Assembly: GCA_041584055.1 (NCBI GenBank)
Contig: JBFHER010000061.1
Location: forward strand, 1 to 16,573
From: JBFHER01 sp041584055
Lineage (GTDB): Bacteria > Bacteroidota > Bacteroidia > Bacteroidales > UBA5342
Reading direction: 5' to 3'
DNA: 16,573 nt
Part shown: positions 1-6,790 of the stretch, piece after piece
How positions within the stretch are numbered: the first letter of the stretch is position 1
How the letters are laid out: each line of letters opens with the position of its first letter
Notes under the pieces: generated by a model
Databases searched by the model: none
What the model saw: the letters and a program-made list of their open reading frames with translations, nothing else
Told to the model about the DNA's origin: nothing
Made by a program: the position numbers and the translations under genes

Positions 1-64
1 TCTTCTTCCAGAGAAGCAAAGGCTCTCCGATCTTTACTGCGGTAACTTTTGTGTACGTTCTCAT
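1..64 (-). CDS. 5' end of an unidentified protein, cut by the window edge
   Basis: An open frame starts at ATG (64-62) and runs off the left edge, giving 21 residues beginning MRTYTKVTAV and ending in LLLWKK. I do not recognise the protein. The case for a real gene is mainly the promoter just upstream (82-114), which matches the Bacteroidota consensus at both boxes and would give a leader of roughly ten bases. There is no clear Shine-Dalgarno sequence, which is common in this phylum. Too little is visible to assign a function. Confidence 0.35.
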   Translation of the reverse strand, partial: MRTYTKVTAVKIGEPLLLWKK

Positions 65-66
65 AG

Positions 67-86
67 TTTAATTATTTATGTCAAAG
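67..86 (-). promoter_or_regulatory. 20-bp motif shared with the histidine kinase promoter
   Basis: Read on the minus strand this is CTTTGACATAAATAATTAAA, ending 2 nt before the start codon of the left-edge gene. The same 20 bases with one change occur at 16468-16487, just before the histidine kinase start. The first bases include the end of the -7 box, so the motif may be a core promoter with an attached downstream operator. The function is inferred. Confidence 0.4.
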
Positions 87-114
87 ATAACATAAAATTT
101 ACATACAACGCAAA
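82..114 (-). promoter_or_regulatory. Bacteroidota-type promoter of the left-edge gene
   Basis: On the minus strand TTTG (114-111), a 21-nt spacer and TATCTTTG (89-82) match the TTTG / TAnnTTTG consensus for the primary sigma factor of this phylum. Transcription should start about 7 nt further on, shortly before the ATG at 64. Confidence 0.55.
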
Positions 115-136
115 TAATTAACAATAAAATTTCATA

Positions 137-180
137 AAAAAGGGCTAAAAAGAATATAATGTTAAGTATTAGAGCCTTTT
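137..180 (-). terminator. possible terminator of the 5'-nucleotidase gene
   Basis: On the minus strand AAAAGGCT, a loop of about 26 nt and AGCCCTTTTTT can pair with one bulged C, and the right arm runs into T residues. It lies 20 nt after the stop codon of the upstream gene. The long loop and the bulge make it weaker than the ssb/rpmE2 terminator. Confidence 0.35.
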
Positions 181-199
181 ATGTAAATAAAACAAGGGC

Positions 200-1990
200 T
201 TATTGGTCTGATTCAAGGTAGATTGAGTGTGAATTTCGATAGGCAGATGATAGCACGGGCACATTGGACGTTGTGTGCTGTGGCATTGAATCAAAGAGAC
301 TGAGAAGCGCCAGCCACTGTTTTCCTTCCTGTATTCCCTCCCTCTCTGGATCCATATCAATCACACAATCAAACATGTTCTCAACCAACAATCCGTTGGC
401 ATGTTTAGGTTTAACATTCACAATTCCAAATGTCATATCCTTTAAAAGACCAATAAATTTGAGCATATAGGAGTCTGCCACAATGCTGTAAAGTGTGGTG
501 TCATTTTTAGAAAAGGACACCTGGTGGACATTGCCTTCTCTATCGTGAATTGAAATGTCTTGTATTTTTTTTAGAAATCCTTTTGACATATCAACCTGAG
601 CTGTAATGCCTGAAAAATAAATGTAGTTGGCATTGCTGGATTTGTGTGCCATCCTGAGTACCTCCATTATTCCTTTAAGCTCTTTTCCACTTACGTAAAC
701 TCTTGACAAGGCAAAGCCAGGTAAATTATCATTTCCTTTCCCCAAAGATACACAGCGAAATATGTCTTCAATTGAATAATCCCCTGCTTTATATTGAGTG
801 CGTATCATGCCTGCAGCCACCATGGAAATATCTGCGCCCTCCGGCGTTTTGTTGCAGTAATAATGAATGGCATCGGCAATAAGTGGTCCAAGATTGCTGC
901 TTGTGGGATCTCCATACTCTTTAAATGTTAAGGCATAAGGAAAATGAACAACGGGCTGATTTAGATTTTTTCTGATGCTATCCGGTAGACTTTCTGCCAA
1001 TAATTTTTTTTGAGTATCGATCATCTTCTGAATATCAGCATCTCCTCTGATGGCATCATCCACAGTAATAAGCGTGTAATCTTTGACTGCCCAAAACCCG
1101 CTCTCACGTTTGAGTGTAAGTTTCCCAATGCGTTTGCCAAAGCTGGCTGCCTGAACAATGGGTTTTCCATTTATGATGTATGGTTCTTTTAATTCTGAGT
1201 GGGTGTGCCCGCCTATAACAACATCCAGATGCCTGACATTTTTGGCTAAATCGATGTCTTCACCCTGACAGGTTTTTTCGTCACTCGGGTAGACACCACC
1301 GTGTGATAGGCAGATAACAAGGTCACATTGCTTTTTACGTTTTAGAAAGCGACTGATTTGTTTCGCTGTCCGGATTTGATTCTTAAACCTTACAGGGCTG
1401 GCGTTAGGAGCAACATTTTCCGCATCTTCGCCCATTAGAGCGAATAGACCCACCCGTATTCCCTGTATGTTTTCAATGGCATATTTAGAGATGACACCTT
1501 GTTTGAACAAATCTTCCAATTGATTGTCCTCAGGTGCTTTATTAAATTTTGCGTTGGAAAGGAGCAGTTGAGGAATTTTTGCACTTCCGGAGGATGCCAC
1601 GATCGATGTGCCAAGTGATTCCGGGCCAAAGTCAAATTCATGGTTTCCGATTGCGACATAATCGTAACCCATTTGATGCATTAACTTTAATTGGAAACCC
1701 GTATTTTCTTCAAGCACATGAAAAAATGTCCCCATTGAGAAATCGCCTGCATCAACTGTCAGTACAGGATGGTTTGTGGATGCTTTTGTGTTCTTAATTA
1801 TGCTTGCAATGCGGCTGAATCCTCCGGTGGTTTTATCGTTGCCGGGTGTAAGCGGGCTGTATTCAAAAGACGGGGCATCACCATTTAAATGTGAGTGCAT
1901 GTCGTTTGAATGTAGTATTGTAATTTCCTGCGAAAAACCCTGATTGTTGTATGCGAGCATCAAGAGCGCTAAGAAGTGTAATAATTTCAT
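200..1990 (-). CDS. secreted 5'-nucleotidase / metallophosphoesterase family protein
   Basis: The 596-residue product belongs to the UshA/5'-nucleotidase family, which removes phosphate from nucleotides or related esters outside the cytoplasm to salvage nucleosides and phosphate. A signal peptide covers about residues 1-20 (KLLHFLALLMLA core). The metallophosphoesterase domain follows, with its metal-binding motifs in order: D30 and H32 in LHSNDMHSH, D83 in DAGD, N116-H117 in GNHEFD, H230 in SHGG, and H262/H264 in GGHTH. The C-terminal 5'-nucleotidase substrate domain covers roughly residues 340-550 (NLGPLIADAIHYY; AAGMIRTQY). The true substrate cannot be read from the sequence. The start at 1990 is preferred over a GTG at 2056 because it puts the signal peptide at the N-terminus. 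No lipobox cysteine or C-terminal sorting domain is seen, so the product is probably periplasmic. It is divergent from ssb and has no clear consensus promoter of its own. Confidence 0.88.
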   Translation of the reverse strand: MKLLHFLALLMLAYNNQGFSQEITILHSNDMHSHLNGDAPSFEYSPLTPGNDKTTGGFSRIASIIKNTKASTNHPVLTVDAGDFSMGTFFHVLEENTGFQLKLMHQMGYDYVAIGNHEFDFGPESLGTSIVASSGSAKIPQLLLSNAKFNKAPEDNQLEDLFKQGVISKYAIENIQGIRVGLFALMGEDAENVAPNASPVRFKNQIRTAKQISRFLKRKKQCDLVICLSHGGVYPSDEKTCQGEDIDLAKNVRHLDVVIGGHTHSELKEPYIINGKPIVQAASFGKRIGKLTLKRESGFWAVKDYTLITVDDAIRGDADIQKMIDTQKKLLAESLPDSIRKNLNQPVVHFPYALTFKEYGDPTSSNLGPLIADAIHYYCNKTPEGADISMVAAGMIRTQYKAGDYSIEDIFRCVSLGKGNDNLPGFALSRVYVSGKELKGIMEVLRMAHKSSNANYIYFSGITAQVDMSKGFLKKIQDISIHDREGNVHQVSFSKNDTTLYSIVADSYMLKFIGLLKDMTFGIVNVKPKHANGLLVENMFDCVIDMDPEREGIQEGKQWLALLSLFDSMPQHTTSNVPVLSSAYRNSHSIYLESDQ

Positions 1991-2080
1991 AGTTAAAATA
2001 GCTTGGAACGAATCACTGCAAATTACAAAAAATATTTTTTCAATGATCGCTTGCACTATGATATTGATGGAAAATATGTG

Positions 2081-2110
2081 TTGACTTTCTGTTCTGTATT
2101 TTGTAACTTG
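2081..2110 (+). promoter_or_regulatory. promoter of ssb
   Basis: TTG (2081-2083), a 20-nt spacer and TAACTTG (2104-2110) approximate the Bacteroidota TTTG / TAnnTTTG pattern, with the -7 box one base from ideal. The predicted leader to the ATG at 2140 is about 23 nt. Confidence 0.4.
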
Positions 2111-2139
2111 AATGCATTAAATCTATAAAATTAAGAATC

Positions 2140-2457
2140 ATGTTTAGAATTAGTTTAAGTGGCGCACTTGGTGCCGACGCAGAAGTGCGTGAAGTTGGTA
2201 ATCGGAAAGCAATCAATTTTTCGGTTGCAGTAAACAAATTTTACAAAAACAGTGATGGCAGTAAGGTTGAAAAAACCGAATGGATAAAGGCCACTGCCTG
2301 GCGAAGTTCCGAAAACGTAAAGGTGGCGGAATTTCTGAAAAAAGGTAAAAAGGTGATGATTGAGGGAGAGCCCGGAGTGGATGCCTTTGTTGGTAAGGAT
2401 GGCCAGGCGGTTGGTCATCTGACTGTCAACGTTTCAGAAATTGATTTTCTCTCCTGA
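2140..2457 (+). CDS. ssb: single-stranded DNA-binding protein, short form
   Basis: The 105-residue product is essentially one OB-fold domain of the bacterial SSB family, which coats single-stranded DNA in replication, recombination and repair. Family signatures are the N-terminal strand ending in GALGADAEVRE, the core NFSVAVNKFYKNSDG, the conserved TEWIKATAWR and the GKKVMIEGEPGVDAF segment. Canonical SSBs are about 140-180 residues and end in a flexible linker and an acidic tip (DDDIPF-like) that recruits partner enzymes. This one stops right after the OB fold, at EIDFLS, with no linker or tip. It may therefore be an accessory SSB, with a full-length copy elsewhere in the genome. It is a single-gene unit between its own promoter and a strong terminator. 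Confidence 0.88.
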   Translation: MFRISLSGALGADAEVREVGNRKAINFSVAVNKFYKNSDGSKVEKTEWIKATAWRSSENVKVAEFLKKGKKVMIEGEPGVDAFVGKDGQAVGHLTVNVSEIDFLS

Positions 2458-2465
2458 TTGAAACA

Positions 2466-2501
2466 AAAAGATCCATTCAGATTTATCTGAATGGATCTTT
2501 T
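2466..2501. terminator. bidirectional terminator between ssb and rpmE2
   Basis: A perfect 15-bp inverted repeat (AAAAGATCCATTCAG and its complement) flanks a 6-nt loop. Each arm ends in an A/T run, so the hairpin has a U tract in both directions. It lies 8 nt after the ssb stop and 33 nt beyond the end of rpmE2, so it can serve both convergent genes. Confidence 0.85.
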
Positions 2502-2534
2502 ATAAAGTTTTTGTTGAAATAATGAGAACAGTTC

Positions 2535-2795
2535 TTAGTTCTTTTTATCCAAATGTTGCTTGTAACGGTTGCGGAATTTGTCAACACGTCCTGCAGTATC
2601 AACCAATTTCATCTTACCAGTATAGAAAGGGTGAGATGTGTTGGAAATTTCAACTTTCAGCAATGGGTATTCAACACCATCAATCTCGATTGTTTCTTTT
2701 GTTTTTACCGTAGACTTACCAATGAATGTTTCACCGTTTGACATGTCTTTGAATGCAACGGCACGGTAATTATCTGGATGAAGTTCCTTTTTCAT
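2535..2795 (-). CDS. rpmE2: 50S ribosomal protein L31 type B
   Basis: The 86-residue product is a component of the large ribosomal subunit near the subunit interface. It begins MKKELHPDNYRAVAFKDMSNG and contains the type B family block SNTSHPFYTGKMKLVDTAGR followed by VDKFRNRY. It has no cysteines, so it is the zinc-independent C-minus form and not the zinc-binding type A protein. Length is normal for the family. It is transcribed alone from the promoter at 2841-2871, with a leader of about 40 nt. Confidence 0.95.
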   Translation of the reverse strand: MKKELHPDNYRAVAFKDMSNGETFIGKSTVKTKETIEIDGVEYPLLKVEISNTSHPFYTGKMKLVDTAGRVDKFRNRYKQHLDKKN

Positions 2796-2840
2796 ATCTT
2801 ATTTTATTAATTCTCTTTTTACCACTCAATTATCGGACTG

Positions 2841-2871
2841 CAAAATTAATATGCTTTTTGTAATAAACAAA
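2841..2871 (-). promoter_or_regulatory. promoter of rpmE2
   Basis: On the minus strand TTTG (2871-2868), a 19-nt spacer and TAATTTTG (2848-2841) match both boxes of the Bacteroidota consensus exactly. This is the best promoter in the window. It lies between the ackA stop and rpmE2, so rpmE2 need not depend on the pta-ackA transcript. Confidence 0.7.
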
Positions 2872-2921
2872 GAATTCACATAAAAAAATTACTGTTCGAA
2901 AGGATTGAAAATGAGATGGTT

Positions 2922-4127
2922 TTAAATTAATTCCCTTACAATTCCCAGAGTGTCTTCTGCAATTACCAATTCTTCATCGGTTGGAATCACCACCACCTGA
3001 ACTTTTGAGTCCTCAGTGCTGATGATTGTCTCTTTTGCCCGGCAGCTACTGTTAACCTCTGTATCAAGTTCAATGCCGAGGTATTCCATATCCGTAGCAA
3101 TTCGGGCTCTGCCCTCAGTATCGTTTTCTCCAATCCCCCCTGTAAACACCAGAATATCAAGTCCGCCCATGGCTGCAATATAAGAACCAATGTATTTCTT
3201 GATACGATAGCTGAACATGTTCAGCGCCAGGATTGCCTGGTGATTTCCTTGTTCTGCTGCGCTCACAACTTCACGTGAATCAGATGAAATGCCGGATATG
3301 CCCAAAAGTCCGCTTTGTTTGTTAAATAAAACGTTGGCAGACCTGGTGCCGATTTTCTCTTTATCCATGATGTAGGTAACTGCGCCAATGTCAAGATCGC
3401 CGGAGCGGGTTCCCATCACCAAACCCTCGATGGGAGTAAAGCCCATGCTTGTATCAACAGATTTTCCGTTTTTGATGGCTGCGATTGAACCACCATTGCC
3501 AAGATGACAGGTAATTATCTTTGAATTCGAGATGTCTTTGCCAAGAAATTCGCATGCACGCTTTGAAACATAACGGTGACTGGTTCCGTGAAAACCATAC
3601 CTTCGCACACCGTATTTCTTATACAATTTATAAGGAATGGCATACATAAATGCATGTTCTTCCATGGTTTGATGAAACGCCGTATCAAAAACACCTACCT
3701 GAGGTACTTCGGGCAATAACTCCTGCATAGCATAAATCCCTTTTAAGTTGGGTGGGTTATGCAAAGGAGCCAGATCACTGCAGTCCTGCATCTGTTCTAT
3801 TACTTCCTGAGATATTAACACGCTGGAGCTAAATTTTTCTCCACCATGAACAACGCGATGACCAACGGCATCTATTTCATCCAAAGACTTGATACTTCCA
3901 TATTTCTTACTTAGTAAGACACCCAGAATATATTCAATACCTATTTGATGCTCAAGGATTTCCCCTTCAAGTTTTGCTTTTTTTCCATCGTTTCGCTGGT
4001 GTTTTAAAAATGAACCAGTTAATCCAACTTTTTCAACTCCTCCGGAGGCCAAAACCTCCTTTTTGTTCATGTCGAACAATTTATATTTTATGGATGAACT
4101 TCCACAGTTTAATACCAATATTTTCAT
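2922..4127 (-). CDS. ackA: acetate kinase
   Basis: The 401-residue product converts acetyl phosphate plus ADP to acetate plus ATP, the energy-yielding last step of acetate fermentation. It is cytoplasmic, in the ASKHA sugar-kinase/actin fold. Signatures are NCGSSSIKYKLFD at the N-terminus, HRVVHGG, D148 in VFDTAFH, H180 in FHGTSHRY (both at the standard numbering for the family), HLGNGGSIAAI, GTRSGDLD and FTGGIGEN near the C-terminus. Length is typical. The start codon overlaps the stop of the upstream dehydrogenase-like gene in ATGA, so translation of the two is probably coupled. It is the last gene of the pta operon. No hairpin terminator is seen between its stop and the rpmE2 promoter. Confidence 0.97.
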   Translation of the reverse strand: MKILVLNCGSSSIKYKLFDMNKKEVLASGGVEKVGLTGSFLKHQRNDGKKAKLEGEILEHQIGIEYILGVLLSKKYGSIKSLDEIDAVGHRVVHGGEKFSSSVLISQEVIEQMQDCSDLAPLHNPPNLKGIYAMQELLPEVPQVGVFDTAFHQTMEEHAFMYAIPYKLYKKYGVRRYGFHGTSHRYVSKRACEFLGKDISNSKIITCHLGNGGSIAAIKNGKSVDTSMGFTPIEGLVMGTRSGDLDIGAVTYIMDKEKIGTRSANVLFNKQSGLLGISGISSDSREVVSAAEQGNHQAILALNMFSYRIKKYIGSYIAAMGGLDILVFTGGIGENDTEGRARIATDMEYLGIELDTEVNSSCRAKETIISTEDSKVQVVVIPTDEELVIAEDTLGIVRELI

Positions 4128-5104
4128 TTGCTAATGTTTTTCAGGATTGAGTCATCAATTCGTTTGTCATTCTCATCGTACCTGAAGAACCCTTCTCCGG
4201 TTTCAATTCCCAGTCTTTTTGCACGAACAAGTCGTTTAATGAGTGGTGATGGCTTGTATTTTTCGTGGCCAAATTCATCAAACAGATTTTCACCCCAGCG
4301 GGCTATTTTTTCTAGTCCCAGAATATCTGCCAGGGCGAAAATGCCAAAACGCATGCCAAAACCAACTTCAGTCAGTGTATTGATCCCGTCTTTTTCGGCA
4401 ACTCCTTCCATCAAAATGTCACAGGCCTCATTTAACATTGTGATAAACATGCGAATGCTTACCAAACCAACTGATTCCTCTACAGGGATAACACGTCTGT
4501 TGATAAGCTTTACAAATTGAGATACCCGTTCGTAAACTTCATCAGTGGTGTATAATCCTTTTACAACTTCCACAATCCGTGCTTCGTGCGAAGCAACCAT
4601 AAAGTGAAGGCTTATGCATCGTTCTTTGTGTTCTAATTCTGATGCTAATTCGGTAATAATTACGGAGGTGGTGTTGGTTGCAATAATACAATCTTTGCTC
4701 ACCACGGATTCAATTCGCTTAAAGATGTCTTTTCGCGTTTCAGAACTTCTTCTTCCAGAATCATCCCTGCGAATCGCTTCAACGATAAATTCGCAATCTT
4801 TCAAGGCCTCATAGTTCTTTGTGCCTTTGATTCGACCGAGGATAGCTTTTTTCTCGGATGATGTTAAACCCCAGTTTTCAATGCGATTGTCCAAAGCTCG
4901 TGTGATGTTGCTGATGGCTTTGTCTATCTTTTCTTTGGTCAGTTCGATAAAAACAACTTCGATCCCGTTGTAAGCAGCAAAGCGCGCAATGTTCTGCCCT
5001 TCCAGGCCACATCCCACAATTCCGATACGTGAAAAAAGTGTTTTTTTACGAGCTTTTTGACTCAGGCCGTATTTCTCAATCGGCTCTACAATTTCTCGTG
5101 ACAT
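4124..5104 (-). CDS. 3-hydroxyacyl-CoA dehydrogenase-family protein with altered active site
   Basis: The 326-residue product has the two-domain layout of short-chain 3-hydroxyacyl-CoA / 3-hydroxybutyryl-CoA dehydrogenases, which oxidise the 3-hydroxy group of an acyl-CoA with NAD. An N-terminal Rossmann fold has G31, G33 and G36 in GCGLEGQNIA, and the all-helical C-terminal domain includes MLNEACDIL and GFGMRFGIFALADILGLE. H167 and E179 fall 12 residues apart, as the catalytic His158/Glu170 of human HAD do. Other conserved positions differ: the HFFNP motif is HFMVA, Asn208 aligns with I217, and Ser137 aligns with T146. An N-terminal extension of about 25 residues precedes the Rossmann fold. 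The gene lies 14 nt after pta and overlaps ackA by 4 bp, so it is made together with the acetate enzymes. It may act on a different substrate or be a non-standard dehydrogenase; the substrate is unknown. Confidence 0.8.
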   Translation of the reverse strand: MSREIVEPIEKYGLSQKARKKTLFSRIGIVGCGLEGQNIARFAAYNGIEVVFIELTKEKIDKAISNITRALDNRIENWGLTSSEKKAILGRIKGTKNYEALKDCEFIVEAIRRDDSGRRSSETRKDIFKRIESVVSKDCIIATNTTSVIITELASELEHKERCISLHFMVASHEARIVEVVKGLYTTDEVYERVSQFVKLINRRVIPVEESVGLVSIRMFITMLNEACDILMEGVAEKDGINTLTEVGFGMRFGIFALADILGLEKIARWGENLFDEFGHEKYKPSPLIKRLVRAKRLGIETGEGFFRYDENDKRIDDSILKNISK

Positions 5105-5118
5105 ATATGTAAGTAAGT

Positions 5119-6126
5119 TTATTTTTTCAATCCAATGGCCTGATTGGCAGTAATTGCAACCAGTTTAACAATGTCTTCAACCGAGCATCCCCGAGACAGG
5201 TCGTTAATTGGTGCAGCCATTCCCTGAAGAATAGGACCAACAGCTTCAGCGCCTGCCAGACGTTGAACCAATTTGTATGCAATATTACCAACTTCCAACG
5301 TTGGGAATACCAGTACATTTGCCCTGCCTTTTAAAGGACTGTCCGGTGCTTTGCTTAAAGCGACACCCGGAACAAGTGCTGCATCTGCCTGTAAGTCTCC
5401 ATCAATCATAAATTCAGGAGCCATTTCTTTTGCAAGTTTGGTTGCTTCAACGACCTTGTCTACCATTTCATGTTTCGCAGATCCTTTTGTGGAGAAACTT
5501 AACATGGCAATTTTAGGTTCAACTCCTGCAATGTTCTTTGCTGTTTGACCTGAAGCCACCGCTATCTGTGCAAGTTCTTCGGCTGTGGGGTCAGGGTGAA
5601 CGGCGCAATCCGCAAAGATTAAAAGCCCATCTTCACCGTAGCTTTTATCCGGGATATCCATCAGGAAAGCACCGGAAACAACTTTTACCCCTGGCATTGT
5701 TTTAACGATCTGAAATGCGGGTCGCAATACATTTCCGGTTGTATTCTGTGCTCCTGCCACTTCACCATCGGCATCCCCGTTTTTAATCATTAAACAGGCC
5801 AAATAAAGTGGATCTTTTACAAGCTCAAGGGCCTGTTCTTTGGTCATACCTTTGCTTTTCCTCAATTCAACCAGCAGATCTGCATATAGATCCGCATTTT
5901 TGTTGTTTTCCGGATCAACAATTGTACATTTCATGATATTTCGCAAGAAATGCTTATCGGCAAATGCCTTAATCTCAGTTGGATTGCCGATTAATATGAC
6001 GGATGCAATGCCCTCTTTTACAATTTCGTCTGCTGCTTTAAGTGTTCTTTCTTCTGTTCCTTCGGGGAGAACGATGCGCTGAGGTGTCGCTTTAGCCCGG
6101 GTTAGGATATCCTCCAAAATTCGCAT
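5119..6126 (-). CDS. pta: phosphate acetyltransferase
   Basis: The 335-residue product converts acetyl-CoA and phosphate to acetyl phosphate and CoA, feeding acetate kinase two genes downstream. The sequence matches the PTA_PTB family throughout: RIVLPEGTEERTLKAADE near the N-terminus, DGEVAGAQNTTGNVLRPAF, SGAFLMDIPDK, DCAVHPDPTAEELA, GDLQADAALVP, NVLVFPTLEVGNIAYKL and the C-terminal ILQGMAAPINDLSRGCS. It is the short single-domain form and lacks the N-terminal regulatory domains of the roughly 700-residue enterobacterial Pta. It is the first gene of the operon, behind a promoter at 6150-6180, and is divergent from the NUDIX gene. Confidence 0.96.
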   Translation of the reverse strand: MRILEDILTRAKATPQRIVLPEGTEERTLKAADEIVKEGIASVILIGNPTEIKAFADKHFLRNIMKCTIVDPENNKNADLYADLLVELRKSKGMTKEQALELVKDPLYLACLMIKNGDADGEVAGAQNTTGNVLRPAFQIVKTMPGVKVVSGAFLMDIPDKSYGEDGLLIFADCAVHPDPTAEELAQIAVASGQTAKNIAGVEPKIAMLSFSTKGSAKHEMVDKVVEATKLAKEMAPEFMIDGDLQADAALVPGVALSKAPDSPLKGRANVLVFPTLEVGNIAYKLVQRLAGAEAVGPILQGMAAPINDLSRGCSVEDIVKLVAITANQAIGLKK

Positions 6127-6149
6127 GGCTGCTTTAATTTAGTTTTTTG

Positions 6150-6180
6150 CAAATATAGTTATGATTGCAGTATTATAAAA
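6150..6180 (-). promoter_or_regulatory. probable promoter of the pta operon
   Basis: TATATTTG on the minus strand (6157-6150) matches the TAnnTTTG box exactly and lies 23 nt before the pta start. At the expected -33 distance (19-nt spacer) the sequence is TTTT in place of TTTG, so that box is weak. Confidence 0.45.
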
Positions 6181-6232
6181 GGATTTATTAGGTATTCATT
6201 GATGGATTTACTTAATTTGAAGCAATATAAAT

Positions 6233-6237
6233 AAGGA
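6233..6237 (+). promoter_or_regulatory. ribosome binding site of the NUDIX gene
   Basis: AAGGA lies 7 nt before the ATG at 6245. It supports that start over internal ATGs at codons 10 and 13, which have no such site. Confidence 0.5.
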
Positions 6238-6244
6238 CGAATTT

Positions 6245-6781
6245 ATGCATAAGCACCATGATCCACTGCCAATGGAGGCAATGAAATATTGTCCCAAATG
6301 CGGGTGTAATGATTTTGTACATGAGGAGGTTAATTCATTGCGATGTAGTGGTTGCGGCTACCATCATTTTTTTAACGCAGCGGGTGCGGTTATTGGCATT
6401 ATCCGAAATGAGAAAGGAGAGGTGCTGGTAACCAGGCGGGCATTTGAACCTTACAGGGGGATGTTAGACCTGCCTGGTGGATTCATCATGCCGGATGAAA
6501 CAGCAGAGGAGGCCGTAAAAAGAGAACTATATGAAGAACTCAGGCTGGAGGTCACAGATATGAAGTTTCTGTACACACGTCCCAATCGATATCCATTTTC
6601 CGGAGTTATCGTTTATACCATCGATCTTGTATTTGATGTTAACGTGAAGGACATATCAAACCTAAAACCGGGAGATGACGTCGTTGGATGTCAGTTTGTT
6701 GGGAAAGCACAAATAAATTCGGAATTGTTAGAGATACAATACATACGGGAGATCATAGAAAAATATTTTGAAGATAACTAA
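6245..6781 (+). CDS. NUDIX hydrolase with N-terminal zinc ribbon
   Basis: The 178-residue product has a four-cysteine zinc ribbon (C16, C19, C34, C37 in CPKCG and CSGCG) followed by a NUDIX domain. The NUDIX box runs from G79 to about L99 (GFIMPDE, then KRELYEEL), with metal-binding glutamates E94, E97 and E98. The last glycine of the consensus box is replaced by arginine. NUDIX enzymes cleave nucleoside diphosphates linked to another group. A zinc ribbon in front is found in NudC-like NADH pyrophosphatases and in ADP-ribose pyrophosphatase-like proteins, but the NudC SQPWPFPxS motif is absent, so the substrate is open. The gene is 9 nt upstream of ispG and very likely in one transcript with it. 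Confidence 0.87.
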   Translation: MHKHHDPLPMEAMKYCPKCGCNDFVHEEVNSLRCSGCGYHHFFNAAGAVIGIIRNEKGEVLVTRRAFEPYRGMLDLPGGFIMPDETAEEAVKRELYEELRLEVTDMKFLYTRPNRYPFSGVIVYTIDLVFDVNVKDISNLKPGDDVVGCQFVGKAQINSELLEIQYIREIIEKYFEDN

Positions 6782-6790
6782 GCGTTCGAT

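Noticed and set aside
1991..2056. GTG start adding 22 residues to the 5'-nucleotidase
   Set aside because: It would bury the signal peptide inside the protein.
2040..2237. Minus-strand frame covering the ssb promoter and 5' end
   Set aside because: It is opposite the OB fold of ssb and shows no family resemblance.
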